From NCBI RefSeq assembly GCF_004014805.1, contig NZ_ATDN01000002.1, positions 1 to 64,000 of the forward strand: a stretch of DNA of 64,000 bases, written 5' to 3'. The notes beneath the pieces were generated by a model. It was not told the origin of the DNA and ran no database searches. It saw only the letters and a program-made list of their open reading frames with translations. The first letter of the stretch is position 1; each line of letters opens with the position of its first letter. Source of the stretch: Mycolicibacterium elephantis DSM 44368. GTDB taxonomy: Bacteria; Actinomycetota; Actinomycetes; Mycobacteriales; Mycobacteriaceae. This document shows positions 19,922 to 31,428 of this stretch, in pieces. A program made the position numbers and the translations under genes.

Positions 19922-22201
19922 ATGTCTGTAGTTGAAATCGAAGACGGCGTGTACGAATCGACCGCCGTGATCGACAACGGGAGCTTCGGCACCCGCACCA
20001 TCCGTTTCGAAACCGGTCGGCTGGCCCAGCAGGCCGCCGGCTCCGCCGTCGCCTACCTCGACGACGAAACCATGCTGTTGTCGGCGACCACCGCCAGCAA
20101 GAGCCCGAAGGAGCACTTCGACTTCTTCCCGTTGACGGTCGACGTCGAAGAGCGCATGTACGCCGCGGGCCGTATCCCCGGCTCGTTCTTCCGCCGCGAG
20201 GGCCGCCCGTCCACCGACGCGATCCTCACCTGCCGGCTGATCGACCGCCCGCTGCGCCCGTCGTTCGTCGACGGCCTGCGCAACGAGATCCAGATCGTCG
20301 TCACCGTGATGTCGCTGGACCCCAACCAGCTCTACGACGTGGTGGCGATCAACGCCGCGTCGATGTCCACGCAAATCGCCGGGCTGCCGTTCTCCGGCCC
20401 CATCGGCGCTGTGCGGGTGGCGCTGGTCGAGGGCACCTGGGTGGCGTTTCCCACCGTCGAGCAGCTCGAGCGCGCGGTGTTCGACATGGTCGTAGCCGGC
20501 CGCGTCATCGCGGGCGCCGGCGAGCAGGATGGCGAGGTCGCGATCATGATGGTCGAGGCCGAGGCCACCGACAACGTCATCGAGTTGATCGAGGGTGGCG
20601 CCCAGGCGCCGACGGAATCCGTTGTCGCCGAAGGGCTCGAGGCCGCCAAACCGTTCATCAGGACGCTGGTGCGCGCCCAGCAGGAGCTGGCCGAGCGCGC
20701 CGCCAAGCCCGTCGGTGAGTACCCGGTGTTCCCCGAGTACGCCGACGACGTCTACGACTCCGTCGCCGCGGTGGCCCACGACGCGTTGGCGGAGGCGCTG
20801 ACCATCCCCGGTAAGAAGGAGCGCAACGACCGCACCGACGAGATCAAGGCCGAGGTGCTCGAGCGGCTGGCCGAACAGTATGCGGGCCGCGAGAAGGAGA
20901 TCGGCGCCGCGTTTCGGTCGTTGACCAAGAAGCTTGTGCGCCAACGCATCTTGACCGACCATTTCCGTATCGACGGCCGGGGTGTCACCGATATCCGCGC
21001 GCTGAGCGCAGAGGTGGCCGTGGTGCCGCGCGCACACGGCAGCGCCCTGTTCGAGCGGGGTGAGACGCAGATTCTCGGTATCACGACGCTGGACATGATG
21101 AAGATGGCCCAGCAGATCGACTCGCTGGGGCCGGAAACCACCAAGCGCTACATGCATCACTACAACTTCCCGCCGTACTCGACCGGCGAGACCGGTCGGG
21201 TCGGCTCACCCAAGCGGCGCGAGATCGGCCACGGCGCGCTGGCCGAGCGGGCGTTGGTGCCGGTGCTGCCCAGCATCGAGGAGTTCCCGTACTCGATCCG
21301 TCAGGTGTCGGAGGCGTTGGGCTCCAACGGCTCGACGTCGATGGGCTCGGTGTGTGCGTCGACGCTGGCGCTGTTCAACGCCGGCGTGCCACTGAAGGCG
21401 CCGGTCGCTGGCATCGCGATGGGTCTGGTGTCCGACGACGTCGAGGTGGAGGGGCCCTCGGGCACCATCATCGAACGCCGCTTCGTGGCGCTGACCGACA
21501 TCCTCGGCGCCGAGGACGCGTTCGGCGACATGGACTTCAAGGTGGCGGGCACCAAGGATTTCGTCACCGCGCTGCAGCTGGACACCAAGCTCGACGGCAT
21601 CCCCTCGCAGGTGCTGGCCGGCGCGCTGGATCAGGCCAAGGACGCCCGGCTGACGATCCTCGAGGTGATGAACGAGGCGATCGACGGGCCCGACGAGATG
21701 AGCCCGTACGCGCCGCGGATCACCACGATCAAGGTGCCGGTCGACAAGATCGGCGAGGTGATCGGGCCCAAGGGCAAGGTCATCAACCAGATCACCGAGG
21801 AAACCGGTGCGCAGATCTCCATCGAGGACGACGGCACCGTGTTCGTCGGGGCCACCGACGGCCCGTCGGCGCAGGCCGCCATCGACAAGATCAACGCGAT
21901 CGCCAACCCGCAGCTGCCCAAGGTCCACGAGCGGTTCCTCGGCACGGTGGTGAAGACCACTGACTTTGGTGCGTTCGTCTCGTTGCTGCCCGGCCGTGAC
22001 GGGCTGGTGCACATCTCCAAGCTCGGCAGGGGCAAGCGCATCGCGAAGGTCGAGGATGTGGTCAAGGTCGGCGACAAGCTGCGCGTGGAGATCGCCGACA
22101 TCGACACCCGGGGCAAGATCTCGCTGATCCTCGTCGAAGAAGACTCGGAGGGATCCGACTCGGAGACCACGCCGGCAGATGCCACCACGGGCAGCAGCTA
22201 G
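19922..22201 (+). CDS. pnp: Polyribonucleotide nucleotidyltransferase (PNPase, GpsI)
   Basis: 3'-5' phosphorolytic RNase and RNA tailing enzyme. 759 residues: two RNase PH domains (first with [20 protein letters not shown], second with the FDRGET-like [14 protein letters not shown] and [15 protein letters not shown]), an all-alpha linker, KH domain with [12 protein letters not shown], and S1 domain [21 protein letters not shown]. The catalytic-site segment [21 protein letters not shown] region is intact. Overlaps the pepR start by 23 nt. Confidence 0.97.
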   Translation: MSVVEIEDGVYESTAVIDNGSFGTRTIRFETGRLAQQAAGSAVAYLDDETMLLSATTASKSPKEHFDFFPLTVDVEERMYAAGRIPGSFFRREGRPSTDAILTCRLIDRPLRPSFVDGLRNEIQIVVTVMSLDPNQLYDVVAINAASMSTQIAGLPFSGPIGAVRVALVEGTWVAFPTVEQLERAVFDMVVAGRVIAGAGEQDGEVAIMMVEAEATDNVIELIEGGAQAPTESVVAEGLEAAKPFIRTLVRAQQELAERAAKPVGEYPVFPEYADDVYDSVAAVAHDALAEALTIPGKKERNDRTDEIKAEVLERLAEQYAGREKEIGAAFRSLTKKLVRQRILTDHFRIDGRGVTDIRALSAEVAVVPRAHGSALFERGETQILGITTLDMMKMAQQIDSLGPETTKRYMHHYNFPPYSTGETGRVGSPKRREIGHGALAERALVPVLPSIEEFPYSIRQVSEALGSNGSTSMGSVCASTLALFNAGVPLKAPVAGIAMGLVSDDVEVEGPSGTIIERRFVALTDILGAEDAFGDMDFKVAGTKDFVTALQLDTKLDGIPSQVLAGALDQAKDARLTILEVMNEAIDGPDEMSPYAPRITTIKVPVDKIGEVIGPKGKVINQITEETGAQISIEDDGTVFVGATDGPSAQAAIDKINAIANPQLPKVHERFLGTVVKTTDFGAFVSLLPGRDGLVHISKLGRGKRIAKVEDVVKVGDKLRVEIADIDTRGKISLILVEEDSEGSDSETTPADATTGSS

Positions 22202-23531
22202 GGCGTTGCGCCGGGTCGGAGACGACGAGGAGTCATCGGCCCGGCACCTCTCCACCGTCCGCCGCACCCTCCTGCCCGGTGGGTTGCGCGTGGTCACCGA
22301 GTACCTCCCGTCCGTGCATTCGGCCTCGATCGGGGTGTGGGTCGACGTCGGGTCCCGAGACGAGGGGCCCACCGTCGCCGGCGCCGCGCACTTTCTGGAG
22401 CATCTGCTGTTCAAGTCGACCCCGACGCGCACGGCCGTCGACATCGCCCAGGCCATGGACGCTGTCGGCGGTGAGCTCAACGCGTTCACGGCCAGGGAGC
22501 ACACCTGCTACTACGCGCACGTGCTCAACACCGACCTGGAACTGGCCGTCGACCTGGTCGCCGACGTGGTACTGCGCGGCCGCTGCGCGCAGGACGACGT
22601 CGAGGTCGAACGCGACGTCGTGCTCGAGGAGATCGCGATGCGCGACGACGACCCGGAGGACACGCTCGGCGACGTCTTCCTGTCGGCGATGTTCGGCACG
22701 CATCCGGTCGGCCGGCCCGTGATCGGCAGCGTCGCCTCCGTCTCGGCGATGACCCGCGCGCAACTGCATTCGTTCCACGTGCGCCGCTACACCCCGCAGC
22801 GGATGGTGGTGGCGGTCGCCGGAAACGTCGACCACGACGACGTCGTCGCGTTGGTGCGCAACTACTTCGGGCCTCGGCTGGTGCGCGGCCGAAACCCGGT
22901 GCCGCCGCGCAAGGGCACCGGCCGGGTCGGCGGGCAGCCCAGCCTGCGACTGGTCAGCCGCGACGCCGAGCAGACCCATCTGTCGCTGGGGGTGCGGACC
23001 CCGGGACGGCACTGGGAGCACCGCTGGGCGCTGGCGGTGCTCAACAACGCGCTGGGCGGCGGCCTCAGTTCGCGCCTGTTTCAGGAGATCCGCGAGAGCC
23101 GCGGGCTGGCGTATTCGGTGTATTCGACCGTCGACACGTTCTCCGACAGCGGGGCGCTGTCCGTGTACACCGCGTGCCTGCCCGAGCGTTTCGACGACGT
23201 GGTCCAGGTGACCACCGACGTGCTGCAGAAGGTGGCGCGCGACGGCATCACCGAAGCCGAGTGCCGGATCGCGAAGGGCTCGCTGCGCGGCGGGCTCGTT
23301 CTCGGGCTCGAGGACTCGGGCTCGCGGATGAACCGCATCGGCCGCAACGAGCTGAACTTCGGCGAACACCGCACCATCGAACAGACCCTCGCCAAGATCG
23401 ACGCCGTCACCGTCGACGAGGTGAACGCGGTGGCCCGCCGGCTCCTGACCCGGCCTTCCGGGGCGGCCGTGCTGGGCCCGCAACGGTCGAAAAGATCGTT
23501 GCCGCAGCCGCTTCGGGCGATCGTGGGCTGA
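22179..23531 (+). CDS. pepR: M16 family zinc protease PepR
   Basis: Orthologue of Rv2782c. 450 residues from ATG 22179, which overlaps the pnp end; the conserved part begins at [16 protein letters not shown]. Inverted zinc motif HFLEH (HxxEH) with the downstream glutamate in [12 protein letters not shown] region, then a second inactive M16 domain with [19 protein letters not shown]. Cytosolic peptidase of unknown substrates; conserved next to pnp in actinobacteria. Confidence 0.92.
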   Translation: MPPRAAARALRRVGDDEESSARHLSTVRRTLLPGGLRVVTEYLPSVHSASIGVWVDVGSRDEGPTVAGAAHFLEHLLFKSTPTRTAVDIAQAMDAVGGELNAFTAREHTCYYAHVLNTDLELAVDLVADVVLRGRCAQDDVEVERDVVLEEIAMRDDDPEDTLGDVFLSAMFGTHPVGRPVIGSVASVSAMTRAQLHSFHVRRYTPQRMVVAVAGNVDHDDVVALVRNYFGPRLVRGRNPVPPRKGTGRVGGQPSLRLVSRDAEQTHLSLGVRTPGRHWEHRWALAVLNNALGGGLSSRLFQEIRESRGLAYSVYSTVDTFSDSGALSVYTACLPERFDDVVQVTTDVLQKVARDGITEAECRIAKGSLRGGLVLGLEDSGSRMNRIGRNELNFGEHRTIEQTLAKIDAVTVDEVNAVARRLLTRPSGAAVLGPQRSKRSLPQPLRAIVG

Positions 23532-23536
23532 TCGCC

Positions 23537-23542
23537 TAGGCT
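23537..23542 (+). promoter_or_regulatory. -10 hexamer of beta-lactamase gene (leaderless)
   Basis: TAGGCT, 6 nt past the pepR stop and 7 nt before ATG 23550. Confidence 0.6.
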
Positions 23543-23549
23543 GGGGCCG

Positions 23550-24437
23550 ATGACACGAGTCTCTCGGCGCCGCGTGCTGATCGGCGGAATGACGCTCATG
23601 GCGACTGCGGCCACTGCCCCCAAACTCGTGGTGGCCGACCCGGTCCCGACCGTCGAGGCCCGGATCGCGGCGCTGGAACGTCAGCACGGCGCGTTGATCG
23701 GTGTCTACGCCTCGAACCTGGATCTCCAACGGACGGTGGCGCACCGGGCGCAGGAGCGGTTCGCGATGTGCTCGACGTTCAAGACCTACGCGGCCGCCCG
23801 GGTACTGCAGATGGCCGAACGCGGCGAATTGTCGCTGGAGCAGTCGCTGTTCGTCGACCCGGCCGACATTCTGATCAACTCTCCGATCACCGAGGCACGG
23901 GCCGGCGGGGAGTTGACGCTCGCCGAACTGTGTCAGGCGGCGTTGCAGCGCAGCGACAACACCGCGGCAAACATGCTGTTGGCGACGCTGGGCGGTCCGC
24001 AGGCCATCACCGCGTTCGCACGCAGCATCGGGGATTCGGAGTCCCGGCTGGACCGCTGGGAGACCGCGTTGAACTCGGCGATCCCTGGTGACCCACGCGA
24101 CACCAGCACCCCGCAGGCGCTCGGCTCGGGCTACCGCAACCTGCTTGCCGGCGACGCCCTCGCCCCGCCGCAACGCAGCCGCCTCGAGGACTGGATGCGG
24201 GCGAACCAGACGTCGAGCATGCGGGCGGGTCTTCCGGACGGCTGGACCAGCGCGGACAAGACCGGCGGCGGCGATTACGGCAGCACCAACGACGTGGGCA
24301 TCGTGTACGGACCCGACGGTCAGCGGGTACTGCTGGCCCTGATGACCCGTTCGCAGACAAGCGATCCGAACGCCCCAGGTCTGCGCCCGCTGATCGGCGA
24401 GCTGACGAGTCTGGTTCTGCCGGCGCTGTTGGCCTGA
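23550..24437 (+). CDS. blaS: Class A beta-lactamase with Tat signal (BlaS/BlaC type)
   Basis: 295 residues. N-terminal SRRRVLIGG followed by a hydrophobic stretch is a twin-arginine export signal. Class A motifs: CSTFK (active Ser about 75), QRSDN (SDN loop), RWETALN (omega-loop Glu and Asn) and [13 protein letters not shown] (KTG). M. tuberculosis BlaC has SDG in place of SDN; this enzyme keeps the Asn, like M. smegmatis BlaS, which also lies between pepR and ald. Hydrolyses penicillins and cephalosporins outside the membrane. Confidence 0.95.
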   Translation: MTRVSRRRVLIGGMTLMATAATAPKLVVADPVPTVEARIAALERQHGALIGVYASNLDLQRTVAHRAQERFAMCSTFKTYAAARVLQMAERGELSLEQSLFVDPADILINSPITEARAGGELTLAELCQAALQRSDNTAANMLLATLGGPQAITAFARSIGDSESRLDRWETALNSAIPGDPRDTSTPQALGSGYRNLLAGDALAPPQRSRLEDWMRANQTSSMRAGLPDGWTSADKTGGGDYGSTNDVGIVYGPDGQRVLLALMTRSQTSDPNAPGLRPLIGELTSLVLPALLA

Positions 24438-24439
24438 CG

Positions 24440-24487
24440 AAACCAGCGCCGCCCGGCCTCCCCTCCTGGCCGGGGGCGAACTGGTTT
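24440..24487. terminator. Nested hairpin between converging blaS and ald
   Basis: AAACCAG (24440-24446) pairs with CTGGTTT (24481-24487) and, inside, CCCGGCC (24452-24458) pairs with GGCCGGG (24468-24474). It starts 3 nt past the blaS stop; no long T tract, so an intrinsic-like mycobacterial terminator. Confidence 0.65.
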
Positions 24488-24633
24488 GAGCGGCTGTCCC
24501 CCCATACGCGGATCAACGCGTCAGCCGCTGACACCAACGTTATGACAGGCGCGGCTTGGAGGAATCGGGCAAAACCCTACATTTCTGAGCCGTTGACCCT
24601 TACGTCAGCAAAGTCACGGCCGGCGGATCGGGC

Positions 24634-25749
24634 CTAGACCAGTACAGATGCCGGATCGGTGTGCGGCATGGCGAGGGCCTCGGCGACCTCCTCGGAAAGC
24701 AGCGCACCGTCGTGCACGGCCAGTCCTCTGGCCAGGGCGGGATCGGCCCGGCAGGCCGCCCGCCAACCCGAGCCGGCCAGCCGGAGGACATAGGGCACGG
24801 TGGCGTTGGTCAGCGCGAACGTCGCCGTGCGCGGCAGCGCGCCGGGCATGTTGGCCACGCAGTAGAAGACGGTGTCGTGGACCGCGTACGTGGGGTTGTC
24901 ATGGGTGGTCGGCCGCGAGTCCTCGAAGCACCCGCCCTGGTCGATGGCGATGTCGACGAGCACGGCGCCGGGCTTCATCCGCGCGACGGTGGAGTTCGTG
25001 ACCAGCTTGGGCGCCCTGGCCCCGGGGACCAGCACCGCGCCGATCACCAGGTCGGCGCGTCGGACCGCGTCTTCGAGGTCGAATGTCGACGAGTGCCGGG
25101 TCTGGATGCGGCCGCCGAACTCGGCGTCCAGCGCGCGCAACCTGTTCAGGTCGACGTCGAAGACGGTGACCTGCGCGCCCATCCCGGCGGCGACGCGGGC
25201 GGCGCTGTAACCCGCTGTGCCCGCACCGATCACGACAACGTCGGCCGGCGCGACCCCGGGCACACCGCCCATCAGCACGCCGCGGCCGCCGTGGCTGCGC
25301 ATCAGGTGATAGGAGCCGACCTGCGCGCTCATCCGTCCGGCGACCTCGCTCATGGGCGCCAGCAGCGGCAGGGCGCCGTCGGCCGTCTGCACGGTTTCGT
25401 AGGCGATCGCGGTGACCCCGGAGGCCAGCAGGACCTCGGTCAACGTCTTCGACGCCGCCAGGTGCAGGAAGGTGAACAGTGTCTGGCCGCGGCGGATCCG
25501 GTGGAACTCGGGCTCGACCGGCTCCTTGACCTTCAGCATCAGGTCCGCCGCGGCCCACACCCCGTCCGCACTGTTGATCAGTTGAGCCCCGGCGTCTTTG
25601 AAGTCCGCATCGGAGATCGCCGAACCTTCGCCCGCACCGGCCTGCACGAGCACCTCATGGCCGCTGCGGACCAACTCGGCGACCCCGGCCGGGGTGATGG
25701 CGACCCGGAATTCGTTGTTCTTGATCTCGGTGGGCACCCCGACGCGCAT
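24634..25749 (-). CDS. ald: Alanine dehydrogenase
   Basis: NAD-dependent oxidative deamination of L-alanine to pyruvate; also used under hypoxia for redox balance. 371 residues from ATG 25749 ([17 protein letters not shown]), with AAGGAG 5 nt upstream; the longer open frame is not conserved. Substrate Lys in [12 protein letters not shown], catalytic His in FTFLHLA, Rossmann [13 protein letters not shown], and [11 protein letters not shown]. Divergent from the AldR regulator. Confidence 0.97.
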   Translation of the reverse strand: MRVGVPTEIKNNEFRVAITPAGVAELVRSGHEVLVQAGAGEGSAISDADFKDAGAQLINSADGVWAAADLMLKVKEPVEPEFHRIRRGQTLFTFLHLAASKTLTEVLLASGVTAIAYETVQTADGALPLLAPMSEVAGRMSAQVGSYHLMRSHGGRGVLMGGVPGVAPADVVVIGAGTAGYSAARVAAGMGAQVTVFDVDLNRLRALDAEFGGRIQTRHSSTFDLEDAVRRADLVIGAVLVPGARAPKLVTNSTVARMKPGAVLVDIAIDQGGCFEDSRPTTHDNPTYAVHDTVFYCVANMPGALPRTATFALTNATVPYVLRLAGSGWRAACRADPALARGLAVHDGALLSEEVAEALAMPHTDPASVLV

Positions 25750-25828
25750 GACCGCTCCTTCGACCGCTCGCTGAGGACAAGTATGAAGAAACTGCGAAAT
25801 AGCAGCAACAAATCCGATGATATTTCCA

Positions 25829-25834
25829 TAAACT
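25829..25834 (+). promoter_or_regulatory. -10 hexamer of aldR (leaderless) in AT-rich ald/aldR control region
   Basis: TAAACT, 6 nt before ATG 25841. The 91-bp region 25750-25840 is unusually AT-rich and should hold AldR sites for both genes; individual sites were not resolved. Confidence 0.6.
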
Positions 25835-25840
25835 ACGGCT

Positions 25841-26356
25841 ATGAGCGTCGAGAATTCGAGCAGCACGGCGCAGCGGCGGCGTCAGCCGAAGAATCTTCAG
25901 CCCGCGGCGATCGACGACATCGACCGCCGGATTCTGACCGCGCTGCACACCGACGCACGGATGTCCAACAACGCGCTGGCCGAGCAGGTCGGGATCGCTC
26001 CGTCGACCTGTCACGGCCGGGTACGGCGCCTGCAGGAGATGGGGGTGATCCGCGGCTTCCACGCTGACATCGATCCGGCATCGATCGGTCTTCCGCTGCA
26101 GGCGATGATCTCGGTCAGCCTGCAATCCAACGCGCGGGGCAAGATCCACAGCTTCATCGAGCAGATCCGTCTCATGCCGCAGGTGATGGACGTCTACTTT
26201 CTGGCCGGCGCAGACGATTTCATCCTCCATGTCGCCGCGCGCGACATCGAGGACCTTCGGTCGTTCGTGGTGGAGAACCTCAACGCCGACGCCGACGTCG
26301 CCGGCACTCAGACGTCGCTGATCTTCGAGCACCTGCGCGGTGCCTCGCCGTTGTAG
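25841..26356 (+). CDS. aldR: Lrp/AsnC family regulator AldR
   Basis: 171 residues, orthologue of Rv2779c. N-terminal tail, then Lrp helix-turn-helix (NNALAEQVGIAPSTCHGRVR) and RAM effector domain ending FEHLRG. In M. tuberculosis AldR represses ald and responds to alanine and other amino acids; the divergent arrangement here fits that role. Convergent with the epimerase gene. Confidence 0.92.
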   Translation: MSVENSSSTAQRRRQPKNLQPAAIDDIDRRILTALHTDARMSNNALAEQVGIAPSTCHGRVRRLQEMGVIRGFHADIDPASIGLPLQAMISVSLQSNARGKIHSFIEQIRLMPQVMDVYFLAGADDFILHVAARDIEDLRSFVVENLNADADVAGTQTSLIFEHLRGASPL

Positions 26357-26369
26357 TTCGCCGAATGCC

Positions 26370-27275
26370 TTATGCGCCGGTGAGTTCGGGATGGAACGCG
26401 GTCACCATCCGGCGTAGGCCGTCGCGCCAGTCGACCGTCGTCCTGGCGCCGGTGAGCTCTTGTAACTTCGTGATGTCGACCGGGTTGCCGCGCAGCGCCT
26501 GCTCGCTCTCCTCGAAGATCGGCTCACGGCCGACCAGTGAGCCCAGGTAGGTGCACCACTCCTGAAGGCTGACCAGCTGGTCACCGGCCCAATTCAGCGT
26601 GGTCGCCGGGACAGACGCGACCTCGAGCAGTTTCGGGATGGTGGCGATGATGTCGTCTTCGTGGATCGGGTTGTACTGCGCCGCCTCACCCGGTGGGACG
26701 GGGATCGGCATCCCGGCGAGGATCATCTCCATGTGGAAGAAGGGCCAGCCGCCGTTGTCGCCGTACGGGACGTTGAGCCGTGCGATGGTGGTGGGCACGC
26801 CGAGCGCACGGGCCATCGACCGGGCGACGACTTCGCCGGCGATCTTGGAGATGGAATACGTTGGGAACAACGCCTTGTGGTTGTCGCCGAGCGCGGCCCC
26901 CTCGCTGCGCGGCTCGTCGTCGGGCGGGTCGTAGACCGCCGCCGACGAGCAATGCAGAAACGCTTCGGCATCTGGGCAGTGCGCCATGAGCAGACCGACC
27001 GATTCGGCGTTGGCGGCCAGGTCTTTATCCCATCTGCCGCTTTTGGCGACGGCGAAGTTCAGGACGTAGTCGAAATCCGAGGGCACCTCGGTGAAATCGC
27101 CGGCGGCCAGGTTCACCGTCACGCATCGCACGCCCGCCAGCTCGAGGCGGTCCCGCGCCGCGGGATCGGTGAACCGGGCGATGCCCCAGACCTGGTTGTC
27201 CGCCGAAAGCGCTTGGGCGACCGGGGCCGCCACCTGACCGGTGACACCCGAGACCAGAATCTTGGCGTCGCGCAT
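26370..27275 (-). CDS. NAD-dependent epimerase/dehydratase family protein
   Basis: 301 residues from ATG 27275 (MRDAKILVSGVTGQVA); 19 extra in-frame codons upstream are excluded because TACCAT lies 6 nt before this ATG. Extended SDR: Rossmann motif SGVTGQVAAPVAQAL, catalytic Ser in HCSSAAVY, and YSISK for Tyr/Lys. Probably acts on a nucleotide sugar or a steroid-like ketone; substrate not identifiable. Confidence 0.83.
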   Translation of the reverse strand: MRDAKILVSGVTGQVAAPVAQALSADNQVWGIARFTDPAARDRLELAGVRCVTVNLAAGDFTEVPSDFDYVLNFAVAKSGRWDKDLAANAESVGLLMAHCPDAEAFLHCSSAAVYDPPDDEPRSEGAALGDNHKALFPTYSISKIAGEVVARSMARALGVPTTIARLNVPYGDNGGWPFFHMEMILAGMPIPVPPGEAAQYNPIHEDDIIATIPKLLEVASVPATTLNWAGDQLVSLQEWCTYLGSLVGREPIFEESEQALRGNPVDITKLQELTGARTTVDWRDGLRRMVTAFHPELTGA

Positions 27276-27281
27276 GCGGTG

Positions 27282-27287
27282 ATGGTA
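27282..27287 (-). promoter_or_regulatory. -10 hexamer of the epimerase gene (leaderless)
   Basis: TACCAT on the minus strand, 6 nt before ATG 27275. Confidence 0.55.
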
Positions 27288-27321
27288 GAGCGACCGGTCC
27301 GTCCGCGCCCCGGAAAAGGCC

Positions 27322-27353
27322 GGCGTCCCCACCGAAACCTCGGTGGGGACGCC
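27322..27353 (-). terminator. 14-bp perfect stem-loop after PGRS-like gene
   Basis: GGCGTCCCCACCGA (27322-27335) pairs perfectly with 27340-27353 around a 4-nt loop. It starts 14 nt past the PGRS-like stop and separates that gene from the epimerase on the same strand. Only a short T run (CCTTTTCC) follows. Confidence 0.75.
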
Positions 27354-27367
27354 GATTGTGGGGTGGG

Positions 27368-28897
27368 CTAGCCGTTCGAACCGCCGCCGCCATCGGAACT
27401 GCCGCCGCCGCCCGAGCCGCTACCGCCGTCGCCGCCGGCACCGCCTCCGCCGCCGAGGCCCCCGGAGCCGCCGTCGCCGCCGTTGCCACCGTTGCCGGGT
27501 CCGGTGCCGGTGCTGCCGCTGCCGCCCGCGCCGCCGGCTCCGCCGTTGCTCACCAGACCGCCGCCGTCACCTCCGCTGCCGCCGTTGCCGCCGGTGCTGT
27601 CGCCGGCATTTCTCGAGGAGGCGTCGCCGCCGTCGCCGCCGGTGCCGCCCCCACCGAGCAGGCCGCCGCCGCTGCCGGCGTCACCGCCGTCACCGGCTGA
27701 GGAGTCGCTGGCCGCCCCGGTGCCGGTGCTGGTCGCGTCGCCGCCTTCACCACCGTCACCGCCGGTGCCGAGCAGGCCGGTATGGCCGCCGTCGCCGCCG
27801 TCGCCGCCATTGGTCGCGCCGATCGAGGTGGCGTCACCACCAGTGCCGCCGTCGCCGCCGCTGCCCAGCACACCGGTGTTCGCGCCGTCGCCGCCGTTGC
27901 CGCCGGTGGCGGTGCCGGTGGTGCTCGTCGCGCTGCCGCCGTCGCCGCCATTGCCCGACGGGCCGAGCACGATCGAACCGTCGCCCGCGTTGCCGCCGTT
28001 GCCGCCCGTGGCGTTGTTGAAGTTGGTGCCGGCGTCGCCACCGTCACCGCCGTCGCCGCCGGTGCCGAGCAGGCCGGTGTGGCCACCGTCGCCGCCGTTG
28101 CCACCCGTGGCGGGCCCGACGATCACGCCGTTGCTGTCGCCACCGTCGCCGCCGTCGCCCGCGTTGCCGAAGACGATGCCCGAGTTTCCGCCGTCGCCGC
28201 CGTCACCACCTGGGCCCAGCAGCCCGGCGCTGCCCGAGCCGCCGTCGCCACCGCTGCCGAGCAGGATGCCGCCGTTTCCGCCGTCGCCGCCGCCGCTGCC
28301 TGGGGCCAGCGGGTTTCCGGCACCGCCGTCGCCGCCGTTGCCGATCAGGCCGGCATTGCCGCCGTCGCCGTCGAACAGCGAGCTGCCGCCGCTGCCGAGG
28401 AGCAGGCCGCCGTTGCCGCCGTCGCCCGCGAGTGAGATGCCGCCGTTGCCGATGAGGACGGCGCCGTTACCGCCCGTCCCGGTGCCCGACGCCCCGCCCT
28501 GCCCGAGCAGCAGGCCGCCGTTGCCGCCGTCGCCGTTGACCGACGATCCGCCGCTGCCGAACAGCAGGCCGCCGTTGCCGCCGTTGCCGTTCACCGATGA
28601 CCCGCCGCTGCCGATCAGCAGCCCGGCATTGCCGCCGTCGCCGTCGACCGACGATGCGCCGTTGCCGATCAGCGGCTTGAGCAGATTCTTGAGCAGGCTG
28701 CCCAGGAAGACCAGTTCGACATCACCTTGCGAGGTGGCGATGGTGGCGGGCGCGGCGATCGGCGTCGCGGGCGCGGTCAGCGCGGCGGTCAGTCCGGCGG
28801 CGCCCCCACCGGCAAGGACGCCGGCCGCAAGGGTGGCGGTCACCATCGTCCTCCTGGTGCTTGTCCTTGCGGTCTTGTTCCTGCCCTGTCTGGCCAT
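27368..28897 (-). CDS. Exported glycine-rich PGRS-like protein lacking a PE domain
   Basis: 509 residues. A basic N-terminus (MARQGRNKTARTSTRR) and hydrophobic stretch to about residue 50 form a signal peptide or anchor; then DVELVFLGSLLKNLLKPLIG and over 400 residues of Gly/Asn/Ser/Asp repeats (units such as GDGGNGG, LLGSGGSS and LLGTGGDGGDGG), closing in poly-Gly. The repeats are like the PGRS part of PE_PGRS proteins, which bind calcium as polyglycine sandwiches, but no PE domain precedes them. AAAGGA lies 9 nt before the ATG. The repeat region makes a long Pro-rich shadow frame on the other strand. Confidence 0.85.
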   Translation of the reverse strand: MARQGRNKTARTSTRRTMVTATLAAGVLAGGGAAGLTAALTAPATPIAAPATIATSQGDVELVFLGSLLKNLLKPLIGNGASSVDGDGGNAGLLIGSGGSSVNGNGGNGGLLFGSGGSSVNGDGGNGGLLLGQGGASGTGTGGNGAVLIGNGGISLAGDGGNGGLLLGSGGSSLFDGDGGNAGLIGNGGDGGAGNPLAPGSGGGDGGNGGILLGSGGDGGSGSAGLLGPGGDGGDGGNSGIVFGNAGDGGDGGDSNGVIVGPATGGNGGDGGHTGLLGTGGDGGDGGDAGTNFNNATGGNGGNAGDGSIVLGPSGNGGDGGSATSTTGTATGGNGGDGANTGVLGSGGDGGTGGDATSIGATNGGDGGDGGHTGLLGTGGDGGEGGDATSTGTGAASDSSAGDGGDAGSGGGLLGGGGTGGDGGDASSRNAGDSTGGNGGSGGDGGGLVSNGGAGGAGGSGSTGTGPGNGGNGGDGGSGGLGGGGGAGGDGGSGSGGGGSSDGGGGSNG

Positions 28898-29295
28898 CGG
28901 CTCTGGTCCTTTCGTTGCCCCGGCTGCGAAACGAACAGCTAACTGATTTCAGGAAGCGAGCAATATATTGCCATGCTTTCAGCGAAGTACCTAGCAAAAC
29001 TCATTACGAGGTTGTCGGACTCGAATAATCGAACGCAACAAATGCGCCTGCAATCCTCGTATGGTGCTGACATACGGGTTGTTTCAACAGTTGTCACGGA
29101 ATAAATAGCAATCGCCGTCAATTATCCGGCAACGGCGTCTTTCGTTATCCGGATCGCGCAGGCGGGTTCTCGATCCAGATCATGCTGCCATCAGGCAATC
29201 GCAAAGCAAACATTGTTTGACACTGTGGCAACGTTCGTTCCGGTATGGATCTGGGTGTGTCCACTCGGTGCTCCGGCCACCGACTGCCGCGTCGA
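28898..29295. other. AT-rich intergenic region between the PGRS-like gene and dapB
   Basis: About 400 nt without a supported gene. From about 28,940 to 29,220 the base composition is visibly more AT-rich than any other part of the window. It should contain the PGRS-like promoter (transcribed leftward). TTATCCGG occurs twice (about 29,122 and 29,145), and CGCCGT/ACGGCG (29113-29118, 29132-29137) is a weak hairpin. Confidence 0.6.
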
Positions 29296-30505
<1,210 letters not shown>

Positions 30506-30509
<4 letters not shown>

Positions 30510-30964
30510 CCAAGACTTTGCTCGTCGTGCACCACACCCCGTCGCCGGGCACCCGCGAACTGCTGGAGGCCGTCCTCGACGGCGCCAAGGACCCCGACAT
30601 CACCGGCGTCGACGTCGAGGTCCGCCCCGCATTGGCCGCGACGCTGCCCGACATGCTCGACGCCGACGGCTACCTGTTCGGCACCACCGCCAATTTCGGA
30701 TACATGAGCGGCGCGCTCAAACACTTCTTCGACACCGTCTACTACCCGAGCCTCGATCACGTCGCCGGCCGGCCGTACGGACTGTGGGTACACGGCAATA
30801 ACGACACGGCGGGTGCGGTCAACGCGGTAGAAAAGCTTGCGACCGGGCTGGCGCTGGCCAAGTCCGCCGATGCGCTCGAGGTCGTCGGTGCCATCGACCG
30901 CGGGGTGCGCGAGCGCGCCTACGAGCTCGGCGGCACGCTGGCCGCGACGCTGATGGAAGGGTAG
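30506..30964 (+). CDS. Flavodoxin-like NAD(P)H-dependent oxidoreductase (Rv2771c-like)
   Basis: 152 residues from GTG 30506 overlapping the previous stop. Flavodoxin fold: VVHHTPSPGTRELL phosphate loop, GTTANFGYMSGALKHFFDT as FMN-ring loop, then WVHGNNDTAGA. Probably a small FMN-dependent reductase; substrate unknown. Followed 2 nt later by the next gene. Confidence 0.85.
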
Positions 30965-30966
30965 AC

Positions 30967-31428
30967 ATGCCGGGAATCGCCGAATTGGCCTTGGGCGCAG
31001 CACCTATCGCCGGCGGTGCCATGCTGGGCGTGATCGCGGGCAATCTCAAACCCCCCGACGTGCGCGGGCAGATCATGAAGGACTTCGACCTGCTGGAACG
31101 CATCCCGGCGGACCAGGTGGAGCGGCGCGCCCGGCTACAGGCCAGCATCGATGAGCGCATCGACGACCTGATCTCGGCCGGGGAGCGCAGCCGCGAACTC
31201 CGCGAAGCGGCGTTGTCGTACAAGGGCAACTGGCGCGACATCGTGGTGTTCCTCTGCGCGGTGCTGTTCACCATCGTGTGGTGGAACGTCAGCCACGACC
31301 GGTCCAACTGGCTGGTGATGTTCATCGCGATGATCGTGCTGTCTGTCGCGGCAGGCATCTACGCCGGACGAGGGGTGTTGCGCGCGGTGCGCACGTTCCT
31401 GCACAGGCCGGACGGCGACGATCAGTAG
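30967..31428 (+). CDS. Hypothetical membrane protein
   Basis: 153 residues. N-terminal amphipathic or membrane helix (LALGAAPIAGGAMLGVIAG), a charged helical middle, and two transmembrane helices (IVVFLCAVLFTIVWW and VMFIAMIVLSVAAGIYAG). No family recognised. Probably in the dapB operon. The 3' end overlaps the convergent CitE-like gene by 7 nt. Confidence 0.75.
   Translation: MPGIAELALGAAPIAGGAMLGVIAGNLKPPDVRGQIMKDFDLLERIPADQVERRARLQASIDERIDDLISAGERSRELREAALSYKGNWRDIVVFLCAVLFTIVWWNVSHDRSNWLVMFIAMIVLSVAAGIYAGRGVLRAVRTFLHRPDGDDQ

Noticed and set aside
22233..24173. 646-residue minus-strand frame opposite pepR and the beta-lactamase gene
   Set aside because: Shadow composition rich in His, Arg and Gly with no motifs; both plus-strand genes carry intact catalytic motifs.
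27483..28946. 487-residue Pro-rich frame on the plus strand opposite the PGRS-like gene
   Set aside because: It is the complement of Gly-rich codons; the minus-strand frame has a signal-like start, a ribosome-binding site and a downstream terminator hairpin.
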